Assembly: GCA_019639235.1 (NCBI GenBank)
Contig: JAHBSG010000004.1
Span: 155,828-219,827 of the forward strand
Direction: 5' to 3'
From: Acidobacteriota bacterium
Lineage (GTDB): Bacteria > Acidobacteriota > Blastocatellia > Pyrinomonadales > Pyrinomonadaceae
Length of the DNA: 64,000 nucleotides
Made by a program: the position numbers and the translations under genes. Under the pieces are notes generated by a model, which saw only the letters and a program-made list of their open reading frames with translations, made no database searches and was not told the origin of the DNA. This document shows positions 47,511-57,052 of this stretch, piece after piece (position 1 is the stretch's first letter; each line of letters opens with the position of its first letter).

Positions 47511-49859
47511 ATGAAAAACCCATTTCTCGAAAACTTTCGCCCGTATATTCCGGATTCGGTCACCACGCTGCGTGAACTGACGCCGGGGCCGCTCGTCGTC
47601 GGTGTTCTGCTGGGCATTTTGTTTGGCGCGTCGTCGCTTTATCTGGTGCTCAAGGTCGGGCTGACGGTCTCGGCGTCGATCCCGGTCGCGGTCATCTCGG
47701 TAACGCTTTTCCGGCTGCTTTCGAAGCTAGGTGCGAGAGACGCGACGATCCTCGAGCACAATATCGTCCAGACGACCGGCTCGGCGGGCGAATCCATCGC
47801 TTTCGGTATCGGAGTAACGATGCCCGCGATACTGATTCTCGGCTTTGATCTCGAGGTCTGGCGGGTGACGATGGTCGCCGTGCTCGGCGGGCTGCTCGGC
47901 ATTCTGATGATGATCCCGCTCCGCCGTGCTCTCATCCGCGACCAGCACGGCCTGCTCAAATATCCCGAGGGCACGGCCTGCGCACAGGTGCTCATCGCTT
48001 CGGCCAGCGAAGAATCAAAACAACACTCCGAGATCGCAAAGGCTGGCGATTCGACCGCGGCAAAGGGCGGGCTGATCATCGCCGCCGGCTTCGGCATCGG
48101 CTTTCTTTACAACACGGTGATGAAGGTCTTCAGCGGGTGGAAGGAATATCCCGAGAAGCTTTTCGGCGAGCCTTTCCGCGGCGGCAGCGTCTCGCTTGAG
48201 AACAATCCCGCACTGCTCGGCGTCGGCTACATCATCGGTCCGCGGATCGCAGGGATAATGTTCGCGGGCGGAGCTTTGGCATATTGGGTGCTCATCCCGA
48301 TGATCCGTTTCTTCGGCGATAGCCTTTCGGAACCGCTCGCACCGGCGACGACGCTGATCAAAGATATGCCGATCGAAGGTGCCGGCAGCATTCAGAGCGA
48401 ATACATTCTCTATATCGGTGCCGGAGCGGTCACCGCGGGCGGCATCATCTCGCTGATCCGCTCGCTGCCGACCATTTGGGGCGGCATACGAGGCGGCATT
48501 GTGGACTTTCAGGCAAAGCGGGCGAATAACAAGAACGGCGACGATTCTGCTCCGCCGCGGACCGAGCAGGACATCTCGCTCAAATGGGTGGTCGTCGGCA
48601 TTCTGGCCCTGATCGTCGTCATCACACTGCTCCCGACGCTGAAGATGAACATCCTCGGGGCGGTTCTGATCATCATTCTCGGCTTCCTTTTCGTTACGGT
48701 TTCGTCAAGACTCACCGGCGAGATCGGCTCTTCCTCGAACCCGATATCCGGAATGACCGTGGCGACGTTGCTCTTTACGTCGCTTGCGTTTCTGGTGCTC
48801 GGTTGGACGAATCCGGATCCGTACTTCGTCACCGCCTTGTCGGTCGGCGGCATCGTCTGCATCGCTGCATCGAATGGCGGCACGACCTCGCAGGACCTCA
48901 AGACCGGCTTCTGGGTCGGCGGCACGCCTTGGAAGCAACAGACGGCTATCCTCGTTGGGGCACTTTCGTCGGCGCTTCTTCTCGGGCCTATTCTGATCCA
49001 GCTCAACGAATCATCGTCGGTCTATATGCCTGTTGCACCGAACACCTTCGCCGCGGGATTTCAAGTACCGGAGCAGGAACTCGTCCGCGAGGGCGGTGAA
49101 CTGCGTGCCGAACGAGCAGGTGGCTTTTATGGTGAGCGAGACACGGCGAACTACCGTGTATGGCACAACACGGACACAAGCCGCGGCCCGGCCGGTAAAT
49201 ACCTCGTCGGGATGACGGGCAGGCCGGCGTACCTTGTTGATCCCGGCATCAACGGCGTCATCACCGAAGTGCAGACCGGAGTTGATGCCAATGGTGATCC
49301 GGTAATGCAATCCGTCGAGAAATACCGAGCGCCGAAGGCGACGCTGATGAGCTATATCATCCAGGGAATCCTTAGCCAGCAGCTTCCGTGGGCTCTCGTT
49401 ATTCTCGGCGTGATGATTTCCGTTACGCTCGAGCTATGCGGAATCTCTTCGCTCGCGTTCGCCGTCGGGCTCTATTTGCCTATCTCAGCCTCGTCGCCGA
49501 TCTTTGTCGGCGGCATGGTCCGCTGGGCGGTCGATAAGTATTTGAAGCGGAAGTTTGCCGAAAAGGACCTGACCGAAGAGGAGTTCGTCGCCGAGACTGA
49601 CAAGAGTTCGGGCGTGCTCTTGGCTTCAGGGTACATTGCCGGCGGAGCTCTTGCAGGCATTCTTGTGGCCCTTTCGGCGGTCTATTTGAGTGGCCTGACG
49701 GAGGGCGTCAACGAATGGGCGAAAGCAGCAAATCCGTTCTACGGAGGCTCGTACGCCGACCTTTTGGCGATGGTTCCGTTCATCGTGCTTGCTGTTTTCC
49801 TCTACCTAGTTGGCCGCGAAAAGGTGTTTGCGGGGGAAAAATCGGCAAAAAACGGGTGA
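47511..49859 (+). CDS. OPT family oligopeptide transporter
   Basis: Inner-membrane secondary transporter of 782 residues with about 14-16 hydrophobic segments. Family-like stretches are TLRELTPGPLVVGVLLGILFG near the N-terminus, HNIVQTTGSAGESIAFGIGVTMPA, YPEGTACAQVLIA and SNGGTTSQDLKTGFWVGGTP. It would import small peptides (some OPT members carry metal chelates). A hydrophilic periplasmic loop at about 505-620 contains FYGERDTANYRVWHN. The frame opens at 47472, but ATG 47511 (MKNPFLENF) starts the conserved part. It is divergent from the M14 carboxypeptidase, which could supply its substrates. Confidence 0.9.
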   Translation: MKNPFLENFRPYIPDSVTTLRELTPGPLVVGVLLGILFGASSLYLVLKVGLTVSASIPVAVISVTLFRLLSKLGARDATILEHNIVQTTGSAGESIAFGIGVTMPAILILGFDLEVWRVTMVAVLGGLLGILMMIPLRRALIRDQHGLLKYPEGTACAQVLIASASEESKQHSEIAKAGDSTAAKGGLIIAAGFGIGFLYNTVMKVFSGWKEYPEKLFGEPFRGGSVSLENNPALLGVGYIIGPRIAGIMFAGGALAYWVLIPMIRFFGDSLSEPLAPATTLIKDMPIEGAGSIQSEYILYIGAGAVTAGGIISLIRSLPTIWGGIRGGIVDFQAKRANNKNGDDSAPPRTEQDISLKWVVVGILALIVVITLLPTLKMNILGAVLIIILGFLFVTVSSRLTGEIGSSSNPISGMTVATLLFTSLAFLVLGWTNPDPYFVTALSVGGIVCIAASNGGTTSQDLKTGFWVGGTPWKQQTAILVGALSSALLLGPILIQLNESSSVYMPVAPNTFAAGFQVPEQELVREGGELRAERAGGFYGERDTANYRVWHNTDTSRGPAGKYLVGMTGRPAYLVDPGINGVITEVQTGVDANGDPVMQSVEKYRAPKATLMSYIIQGILSQQLPWALVILGVMISVTLELCGISSLAFAVGLYLPISASSPIFVGGMVRWAVDKYLKRKFAEKDLTEEEFVAETDKSSGVLLASGYIAGGALAGILVALSAVYLSGLTEGVNEWAKAANPFYGGSYADLLAMVPFIVLAVFLYLVGREKVFAGEKSAKNG

Positions 49860-49912
49860 AAAAGGGCGGTTAATCCCTTTATCTGTAAATAAATACTTAC
49901 TTTTTCCACAGG

Positions 49913-49950
49913 GACACGCTATACTACGGTTTAGCGTGTCTTTCCTTTTC
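49913..49950 (+). terminator. terminator after the OPT gene
   Basis: Exact 9-bp stem GACACGCTA (49913-49921) and TAGCGTGTC (49932-49940), loop of 10, followed by TTTCCTTTTC. Confidence 0.82.
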
Positions 49951-50029
49951 TTGCCTCGGGCACGCAGTTTACGAGGCAAGGTTGCCCACCCATGGGCTTC
50001 TTCGCGGCAAGACCGCGGCCCCAGTTTCG

Positions 50030-50938
50030 ATGCGAATGTTCGAACCAAAAGGCGTGACCAAGGCGCTATCGCAAATCTCTGTTTTGGCAGTGCTGCTATT
50101 TAACACGGTAGCTGGCGCTGGCTGTTCGGCCGCGGCCACTGAGACGGCCAATGCAGCAACGAAAGATTCAGCGACGACTGCCGCTGCCGTGAACACAAAC
50201 TCATCTGCGGCTTCTTCGGGGCCGAGAATTGAGATCGAACCCGGTTCGCCGGCTGAGACGGTTAGGGCTTTCTACGAGCGGCTCAAGGAAAAGCGGTACC
50301 GCGAAGCGATCCACCTGACGAACCTCAAACCCGCGATCGAGGGGCTTTCAGATGATGAGCTTCGTGAGTTTGCCGTGGACCTTGAGGATATCGCCAAAGC
50401 GGTTCCGGCGGATGTCCGTATCAACGGCGAGATAATATCGGGCGAGTCCGCTACCGTCACTGCCGCACTTCCCGAAGAGGCAGGTGCTGAACCTCAGATG
50501 CAGGAGATCAGGCTTAGGAAGGTCAACGGATATTGGCAGATCCTCGCTGCCGACGAACTGACCGAGGCCCGCATCGAAAAAGAAGGGAAGAACTACTTTT
50601 ACGAACTCCGCATTGACGTCCGGCAGGACGAGGCGAAGAAGATGCTCGAACGTGTTTCGAAGGCCCAGCTCGCCTATTCGCTGCAGAATAACGGCACGTT
50701 CGCCGAGGTCGGGAAACTGATCGAACTTGGGTACATACCCGACGACATTCTCTCGTCGGACTCGACCGGATACGTTTATCGCATTGCATTGATCGATAGC
50801 GGAAAGAGTTATTTCGCTACCGCGACGCCGGCTGCCTACGGAAAGACCGGGCGCAATTCATACTTGCTCGAGCCGTCTTCGGGCGGGTTATCGAAAGTTA
50901 CCGGCCGAGACAACAGCGGAAAGCCGCTCCGCGAGTAA
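50030..50938 (+). CDS. putative lipoprotein with DUF4878-like and pilin-like parts
   Basis: A 302-residue exported protein. The signal region (ISVLAVLLFNTVAGAGC) ends in a near-lipobox cysteine, followed by an Ala/Thr/Ser-rich linker. Residues about 70-180 (SPAETVRAFYERLKEKRYREAIHLT ... VNGYWQIL) look like a DUF4878/NTF2-type domain. The last 105 residues (MLERVSKAQLAYSLQNNGTFAEVGKLIELGYIPDDIL ... YFATATPAAYGKTGRNSYLL) resemble the globular part of type IV pilin-like proteins, although no prepilin N-terminus is present. I chose ATG 50030; the frame opens at 49982 and ATG 50036 is also possible. Function unknown. Confidence 0.65.
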   Translation: MRMFEPKGVTKALSQISVLAVLLFNTVAGAGCSAAATETANAATKDSATTAAAVNTNSSAASSGPRIEIEPGSPAETVRAFYERLKEKRYREAIHLTNLKPAIEGLSDDELREFAVDLEDIAKAVPADVRINGEIISGESATVTAALPEEAGAEPQMQEIRLRKVNGYWQILAADELTEARIEKEGKNYFYELRIDVRQDEAKKMLERVSKAQLAYSLQNNGTFAEVGKLIELGYIPDDILSSDSTGYVYRIALIDSGKSYFATATPAAYGKTGRNSYLLEPSSGGLSKVTGRDNSGKPLRE

Positions 50939-51042
50939 CGGGAGAGCTTCGGCGGCCGCCGCGGTTGCCCGAAGACGCCTGTTGCTGAACTCTTGAACCG
51001 CTCCAATTGATCGCGTTCGAACGACGCGAAGGAAAACAAAAA

Positions 51043-51507
51043 ATGTTGCGAGCAATTGCCGAAAAGATAACAGGACTGTTCACCGAGGCGTCGCATTCGC
51101 TCAGGCGGAAGCACAACCTCCCGATCAAGATCACTTTTGAACCGGTATTCACGACCGGCGGGCTCGGCCGGCAGCAAGAGAATATGCATATCAGCGGCGA
51201 GACCTACGATATCAGCCGTACAGGTGTTGGATTCATTGTTCAGTCGATCCGCGTTCGGGAGAACTACCTTGTCGGGCAGGATCGCCGGCTTAATGCCGAG
51301 ATCGACCTGCCGAATGGAAAGGTCCGAATGAAGCTGATCGGCCGCAGGTACGAGAAGGTCGGTGTTCATCTCTCGACGGAGCGTTTTCTGGTCGGTGCAG
51401 AGATCGTTGAGATGTCCAAGGACGACCGCGAGGCATACGAGCATTTTCTCAAGTACGGAAAGCGACGCAAAGCGACCGCACCGAGCCTTGAGATGGGAAG
51501 CAACTAA
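51043..51507 (+). CDS. PilZ-domain protein
   Basis: A 154-residue cytosolic protein. The PilZ-like core is GETYDISRTGVGFIVQSIR followed by a beta-barrel segment (LNAEIDLPNGKVRMKLIGRRYEKVGVHLS). The usual c-di-GMP-binding RxxxR at the N-terminus is not clear (SLRRKHNLP is a candidate), so ligand binding is uncertain. Start ATG 51043 is supported by AAGGA at 7-8 bases; the frame opens 12 codons earlier. It ends just before a strong terminator. Confidence 0.72.
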   Translation: MLRAIAEKITGLFTEASHSLRRKHNLPIKITFEPVFTTGGLGRQQENMHISGETYDISRTGVGFIVQSIRVRENYLVGQDRRLNAEIDLPNGKVRMKLIGRRYEKVGVHLSTERFLVGAEIVEMSKDDREAYEHFLKYGKRRKATAPSLEMGSN

Positions 51508-51531
51508 TGGGTAACCAAACAGGATTTGCAT

Positions 51532-51560
51532 AAGCATTGGTTTTCGCCGATGCTTTTTTT
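51532..51560 (+). terminator. intrinsic terminator abutting the next start codon
   Basis: Stem AAGCATTGG (51532-51540) with CCGATGCTT (51547-51555, one G-U pair), loop TTTTCG, then five more Ts ending at 51560. The ATG of the oxidoreductase gene begins at the next base, 51561. Confidence 0.85.
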
Positions 51561-52652
51561 ATGAAAGAAAGTATCGGAGTCGGATTTATCGGGACAGGCT
51601 TCGCCCGCCGGGTTCAGATACCCGCTTTTCAGGCGTGCGACAACGCACGGATCGTCTCGATCGCCAGCGGGTCGTTAGAGAATGCAAAATCGGCTGCCGA
51701 CGAATCTGGGGCAGAACACTTTACCGACAATTGGCGGGAGACCGTCGAGCGGTGCGACGTGGACTTCGTCTGCATCACAACGCCGCCAAATCTTCATCGT
51801 GAAATGGCCGAGGCAGCTCTTGCCGCCGGAAAGCATGTGCTTGCCGAAAAGCCGGTGGCAATGAATGTTGCCGAAGCCGACGCAATGGCAGATTTTGCGA
51901 AGCGCTCCGGCAAGCTCGCATTGATCGATCACGAACTTCGTTTTCTTCCCGGCCGACAGAAGGCCAAGGCAATGCTGCATTCCGGAGCGATCGGGACCAT
52001 CCGCCACGCGAAATATACATTCAAGGCACCGCACCGCGGCGACAATACGCAGAAGTGGGATTGGTGGTCAAGCAAAGAGGCAGGCGGTGGAGCACTCGGG
52101 GCGATCGGCTCGCACGTCATCGATTCGTTTCTCTGGTTTCTCGAAACGGGGATAGAGTCGGTCGATGCCCAGCTTCAAACGCACATCAAAGAACGGCCGT
52201 TCGAAGGCGGCATGCGAGCTGTCGAGACGGATGATCAGGTTAATATGCTGCTTAGATTTCGTGATGGTAAGGTAACAAATTACGCGACCGGGCTTGTTTC
52301 CGTCTCGATGATCGAGGGGCCGGAATATGTCAACTGTATCGAGTTTGTCGGCAGCGAGGGTTGGATGCGAGTCGGGCATCGGGGCGATGTTTACATTGCC
52401 AAACGCGGTGAGGCCGAATGGTCGGCGATCGAGGTCGAATATCCGCCGAGTATTGACGGCATCTTCGAATCCGGCTCCCCGAGCGGCTTTATGGCTTTTG
52501 CACCGAAGATAATTGACGCGATCATCCGTGGCGATGATGCGATAGAAAACGCAGCGACATTTGAAGATGGCGTCAATGTACAGCGAGTATTGGACGCCGC
52601 CCGAAGATCAAGCGAAACCGGAGAGCGGACACGCGTGTCCCCATGTGTGTGA
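51561..52652 (+). CDS. Gfo/Idh/MocA family NAD(P)-dependent oxidoreductase
   Basis: Cytosolic dehydrogenase of 363 residues, probably acting on a sugar or inositol-like substrate. Rossmann motif GVGFIGTGFARRVQIPAF at the start, the family motif HVLAEKPVAMNVAEADAM at about 92-109, and GGGALGAIGSHVIDSFLWFL in the substrate domain. Substrate unknown. ATG 51561 follows the T-run of a terminator directly, so there is no room for a ribosome site unless transcription starts inside the hairpin or the message is leaderless. The next gene downstream is the convergent broken S9 peptidase. Confidence 0.85.
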   Translation: MKESIGVGFIGTGFARRVQIPAFQACDNARIVSIASGSLENAKSAADESGAEHFTDNWRETVERCDVDFVCITTPPNLHREMAEAALAAGKHVLAEKPVAMNVAEADAMADFAKRSGKLALIDHELRFLPGRQKAKAMLHSGAIGTIRHAKYTFKAPHRGDNTQKWDWWSSKEAGGGALGAIGSHVIDSFLWFLETGIESVDAQLQTHIKERPFEGGMRAVETDDQVNMLLRFRDGKVTNYATGLVSVSMIEGPEYVNCIEFVGSEGWMRVGHRGDVYIAKRGEAEWSAIEVEYPPSIDGIFESGSPSGFMAFAPKIIDAIIRGDDAIENAATFEDGVNVQRVLDAARRSSETGERTRVSPCV

Positions 52653-52685
52653 AGCACGAGGAAGTAAACGAGTGCCCGCACACCG

Positions 52686-54647
52686 TTATTTCATATATTT
52701 GTCCAGAAAATCGGCAACGAGCGGATATAGTTCAAGGCGGTTTTTCAGTTTTGAGATGCCGTGGCCTTCGTCATCGTAGAGTTTGTATTCGACGATGGCG
52801 TTTCGCTTTTTAAGAGCATCGACAACCTGCTCGGCCTCGGTGTAGGGAACTCGCGGATCGTTCTTGCCGTGGATCACAAAGAGCGGCGTCTTGATCCGTT
52901 CGATCTTGCGTATCGGTGAGATCTTGCGGAGGAATTCGATATCGCGATCAAGACGCCCATATTCGACCTCACGCTGACGCCGACGATAGCCGGAAGTATT
53001 CTGCAGAAATGTTTCCCAATTTACGATGCCGACCGTGTTGACTGCAGCGGCCCAGAGATCGGGATAAAGCGTGATCGCCGCCATTGTCATGTAGCCGCCG
53101 TAGCTCCCGCCCATGACGGCAATGCGTTTCGCGTCGGCACCGCCTTTGGTTGTCAGCCATTCGTGAGCTGCGGCGATGTCTTTCACGGAATCTTCGCGCT
53201 TCTCGACGTCGTCAAGATGCGTATAGGGTTTGCCGTATCCGGTAGAGCCCCGGACATTCGGATCAAGAACCGCATATCCACGCGATAGATAATACTGAAA
53301 CAACGGATTGAACCCGGGCCGTGACTGGCCCTCAGGCCCTCCATGAATGGAAACGATGACCGCAAGGCCGCCGGGGAAAGTGCCCTTAATTGTTCCGTCG
53401 GGAAGCTTTTCCGCGATTCCACCAATACCACCCTTGAAGGACGACGGTACGTAGAACCAAGCTGGAATATCACGGCCATCGAACGTCTTGAACTTGATCA
53501 GTTCGGGCGGCACGAATGTTTTCGGGTCGATGCCTGCCCGGTCGCTCTGTGTTACCTGCGTTAGCTTTTTCGATTTGATGTCGTACAGCCACACATCGCC
53601 GTTCTGGGTGGCGGAGCTGAACGAGAATGCGAGTTTTGAACCGTCCTTTGAAAAGGTCGTCCCGCCGACAATGCCTTGAGCAGGAAGTTTGATTTGATCT
53701 TGAGCCTTGGCGATGGTTGAGGTCAATGGTTTTCCACCGGTTTCGATGGTGCGGATATAGAGTTCGGAAAAGCCGTCGTTGTTCACTGTATAGGCCAGCT
53801 TTCGCGAATCATCGCTGAGTGTGACGCCGCCGACATCCCAGTTTGGCCCATAAACGACAGATGTCGCCAGATTCGCTGCCGACCAATCGTTTCCGGCCTC
53901 GTTCTTCTGCCGCATATGAACCAGAGCCTCAAACTCACTTTTGTCATTTGATGTCATCAGCAAGCCGTCGGCGAGAAATTCCACATTGCCGAACTCGCTT
54001 GCGTCTTCGTGTGGGGTCAGGTGAGTCTCCTTGCCGGTCTTCACGTCAACCACGAATAGGTCGTTGTCCAGGCTTTTCTCGATGCCGCTTCGCGAAATTA
54101 CGATCTTAGGCCCCGAGTCGTTGAAAGCGGCTATGCTTATGTTGCCGTCAAATTTGTAAAGAAGCGTTTCCTTCTCAGACTTGAGGTCCATCGAGTAGGC
54201 GTCGAAGAAATTGCGGTTGCGTTTGTTTGAGGTGTAATAGATTTGTTTGCCGTCCTTAGAGACCCCGGCGAAATTATGCCGAACGGTCGGCTCGTCAGTG
54301 AGTTTTTCGATCGCGTCGCCTCCCGGCGTCATCCAATAGAATTGCGTGTTCTCGTTCCCGCCACGGGCCATTCCAAAGATGATGCCGCTGTTATCCGGCA
54401 GCCACCGCACAAAGCTGACGTTGTCGTCAAAGTAAGTAAGCTGTTCGGGTTTGCCACCCGCGGCATCTACCGCCCAAACCTGCGAGGTGCCGGTTGCGTT
54501 CGTTAAGTAAACGATGCGTTTTCCGTCTGGCGAGAAGTCCGGGGAACCCGCGGACTTGATGCTCAGTTACTGCTGAATTGTGTAGGGCTGTGCGAACGAA
54601 ACGGCTGCGAACAAGAAGATCGCCGCGAAAACGAAGAGCTTTTTCAT
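52686..54647 (-). pseudogene. secreted S9 family peptidase interrupted by one in-frame stop
   Basis: The frame starting at ATG 54647 encodes a signal peptide (KKLFVFAAIFLFAAVSFAQ) and PYTIQQ, meets TAA at 54567-54569 (codon 27), then continues without any other break as LSIKSAGSPDFSPDGKRIVYL into a complete peptidase. The remainder has beta-propeller repeats, the nucleophile motif MGGSYGGYMTM, HGKNDPRVPYTEAEQ and DEGHGI, so the catalytic residues are intact. Family members usually have Tyr or Phe at this position (YTI-x-Q-[YF]), so a TAC/TAT to TAA change is the simple explanation. Re-initiation at GTG 54410 would give a protein without export signal. It could also be a sequencing error. Confidence 0.85.
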
Positions 54648-54721
54648 ACTTTTCACCGCAACCGGGATTCCGGCTGCAAGTTTACAGCAGTTACGTTCGC
54701 TGCTCTAGTCTGGCTGCAGCG

Positions 54722-55699
54722 TTATTCTCCCAGGTGGAGCTTGAGAAATGCCAGAATGTCGTTTCGGACGTCGAGCGTTATGGTATGTCCGATGCCCGGA
54801 TAAAGCTTGAACTCGGCATTAAGCCCGGCGGCTGTGTACATTTCCCGGGCCGCACCCCAGCGGTCGACCGGTTTTTCACCGAGCAGAGGGAAGATCAGCT
54901 CGCGGTCTTCTTTGTCGTAGGAATCATCGAATACAACGGAATCGTTATCGTCCTTGTCGCCGAGGAAAATGAACATCGGAACGCCGCGGAGTGTTTTCAG
55001 GTCAAGATCGCTTCCCGTAACCGATTTCATATCAGCAACTCCTATCGGGTACCGCAGCGTCTTCTCTTTGTAACTTGCCGCAGGGACGATTGGCCATCCA
55101 CCCGGTGAGCCGATGGCCGCCGCCTTTACGCGTTCGGGATGGAGAAAAGTAAAGCGGTTCACGAACATGCCCGACGCAGAAAATCCAACCATCAGAACTC
55201 GGCGGTCGACCTTGAGCCCTGAATCTTTAGCCATCCGCTCACGTGCATCGTCTATCATCGCAATGAGCTGCAGGTCGAGCCGGGCGTAGTCTTTCTTTTC
55301 AACCTTTGCGGTCGTCATCGTGTCCCGGTCGAGCGCATGCGTGTACGTCTTCCAATCTGCCGCCGGTCGGGGGAAAACGGGGGTCAATATTGCTATCGGT
55401 ACCTCAGAGACGAAGCGGCTGTTTTGATTGATACGTCGCATTACGTCGGCCTCATGAACAGCGAGGTCGTCGTCGTTCTTACCGGTATTGTTTGGGAGTA
55501 CAAGGATAGTACGTTCCTTCCCTTTTGCAGCCGCTTCAAAGAACGTTGGCGGCACATATAGGTAGTACGGATAATTGAATCCCTTGGCGGGAGAGGCATC
55601 GAAGCGATTCACGCCTCCGAGGGAAACGGGCTGGCCCTGAGCTGCAGCCGACAAAGCCGTTATAAAGATAAAAGCGGCAAAATGTGCGTATCTTCTCAT
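54722..55699 (-). CDS. secreted alpha/beta-hydrolase, esterase-like
   Basis: A 325-residue exported hydrolase. Signal peptide FAAFIFITALSAAAQGQ. The nucleophile elbow is VGFSASGMF (GxSxSG), the acid probably in FLGDKDDNDSV and the histidine in GIGHTITLD. The layout resembles esterase D/PHB-depolymerase-like secreted enzymes, but the substrate is unknown. It lies 74 bases upstream (in transcription order) of the broken S9 peptidase, on the same strand. Confidence 0.8.
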   Translation of the reverse strand: MRRYAHFAAFIFITALSAAAQGQPVSLGGVNRFDASPAKGFNYPYYLYVPPTFFEAAAKGKERTILVLPNNTGKNDDDLAVHEADVMRRINQNSRFVSEVPIAILTPVFPRPAADWKTYTHALDRDTMTTAKVEKKDYARLDLQLIAMIDDARERMAKDSGLKVDRRVLMVGFSASGMFVNRFTFLHPERVKAAAIGSPGGWPIVPAASYKEKTLRYPIGVADMKSVTGSDLDLKTLRGVPMFIFLGDKDDNDSVVFDDSYDKEDRELIFPLLGEKPVDRWGAAREMYTAAGLNAEFKLYPGIGHTITLDVRNDILAFLKLHLGE

Positions 55700-55749
55700 C
55701 GAAAAGACCGAACGAATTCATCACCAGCCTTGTTCCGAAAAAGTTGTGC

Positions 55750-56190
55750 TCAGGAGGTATGGTCGTGAACGACCCGCCAGCCTTCCTTGAACCTGCGAAA
55801 AATCAGGGTGAATTTTCCACCAGGGGCATCGTTTGCCCTCTTGAGTGACCAACTGCCAAGAACGAGGGCCGCATCTTTTGAAAGGAGCGTGATCTCAAGG
55901 TCGGAGAACGTCAGCGTACCCATCTTCTCACGGGTGTCATAGCTCCGCTTGTAATTATCGAGTGTTTGCTGCCACCCGCGAGTGACCCGCGACGAAACGA
56001 ATGTCAGCTTCTCGCTTTTCCAGTATCCCTGCATAAAGCCCTCGATGTCCCCGCGATTCCAAGCCGCAGCTTGGTCTTCCATAACCTTACGGATCGCCGT
56101 TTGGGCCTTTGACTCCTGCGCCGACACGACGGCGGAAATCAGGAGAATGGCCGCTATGGTTATTACAGGACTGAGCATTTGTCTCTTCAT
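55750..56190 (-). CDS. secreted SnoaL/DUF4440-like protein
   Basis: A 146-residue protein with a signal peptide (VITIAAILLISAVVSAQ). The mature part is a single NTF2-like fold: QAAAWNRGDIEGFMQGYW, then four strands ending in FTLIFRRFKEGWRVVHDHTS, the usual close of DUF4440/SnoaL-like domains. Members bind small ligands or act as isomerases or hydrolases; no specific role can be assigned. It precedes the esterase gene on the same strand by about 50 bases. Confidence 0.78.
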   Translation of the reverse strand: MKRQMLSPVITIAAILLISAVVSAQESKAQTAIRKVMEDQAAAWNRGDIEGFMQGYWKSEKLTFVSSRVTRGWQQTLDNYKRSYDTREKMGTLTFSDLEITLLSKDAALVLGSWSLKRANDAPGGKFTLIFRRFKEGWRVVHDHTS

Positions 56191-56213
56191 GAGGTCTACC
56201 TCGAAACGTTCAA

Positions 56214-56243
56214 GAAAAAAAGGCCAGCGTCCGATGCCGGCCT
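56214..56243 (-). terminator. terminator after the peptidoglycan-binding protein gene
   Basis: On the minus strand, AGGCCGGC pairs with GCTGGCCT (plus-strand 56236-56243 and 56221-56228, one G-U pair), loop of 7, followed by a run of Ts (56215-56220). Confidence 0.85.
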
Positions 56244-56268
56244 CAATATTAAAGTCCTTGTTGCCGGG

Positions 56269-56913
56269 TCATTGGGCGGCTGCTGCGTCCGCCTTTTGTT
56301 TCTCTGTAAGCGCAATTCCCATTTTCTCGAGCGTCGCCTGATTAAGAGTGCCGGTTACGCTTAGACCATTCGCTTCTTGGTATTTCTTCAGCCCGTCGCG
56401 GGTCTCCTTGCCTAGTTGGCCGGTCTCTTCGCCGGTATACATTCCGCCGGCCTTGAGCATCCGCTGGGCTTCCTTTATCTGGTCCTTCGTCGCACGAAAA
56501 ATGGTCCGCTTCGGCTTATCGGTTTTGGCCTTTTCAGGCTTCTCTTCTTTTGCCTTCGCATATGAACTCTCCGGAGCAGGTATCGTTTTCTGCTGTTCCG
56601 TCAGGGCGATCTCCATTTTTTCAAGCGTCGCACGATTTAGCGAGCCGGTTTTGGTCAGGCCATTCGTTTCCTGAAACTTTCGTATCGCCGCACGAAAATC
56701 ATTGTTGTACTTTCCGTCAGACTCGCCAGAGTAGCTTCCGGCAGCCTTCAGCTTGGTTTGTGCTTCGGTGATCTGATCCTTTGTCGGGCGGAACGAGACC
56801 CGCTTGGGCTTTTCTGCCGTAGCGGAGCTGTTTGTGCCATTTGTTGTGCCTTGGCCAAGAACGAGACCGGTGAACACAAAGATGGCCAATGTGAGAAATA
56901 AGATCTTTTGCAT
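56269..56913 (-). CDS. secreted protein with two peptidoglycan-binding domains
   Basis: A 214-residue protein with a signal peptide (ILFLTLAIFVFTGLVLGQ). Two PG_binding_1-type repeats are present at about 45-105 and 140-205, each with the pattern [IK]-x-E-A-Q-x-x-L-K-A-x-G-x-Y-[ST]-G-E ... FQETNGL/YQEANGL ... TLEKM. They are joined by a charged linker rich in Lys and Glu. It has no catalytic domain. The likely role is binding to the cell wall. The ribosome site AGGAGA lies 6 bases before the ATG. Confidence 0.85.
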   Translation of the reverse strand: MQKILFLTLAIFVFTGLVLGQGTTNGTNSSATAEKPKRVSFRPTKDQITEAQTKLKAAGSYSGESDGKYNNDFRAAIRKFQETNGLTKTGSLNRATLEKMEIALTEQQKTIPAPESSYAKAKEEKPEKAKTDKPKRTIFRATKDQIKEAQRMLKAGGMYTGEETGQLGKETRDGLKKYQEANGLSVTGTLNQATLEKMGIALTEKQKADAAAAQ

Positions 56914-57052
56914 TTTTTATCTCCTAGTTTTGGGCGAATGTGCGTTTACGCGTCATAATGCCGGAATTCGACCGTGCGCGAAAAATTTGAGAAGAAGTAT
57001 CGGACTAAATCTGGATTATGTCAATAAAACCAACATCGAACAATTTTATAGT

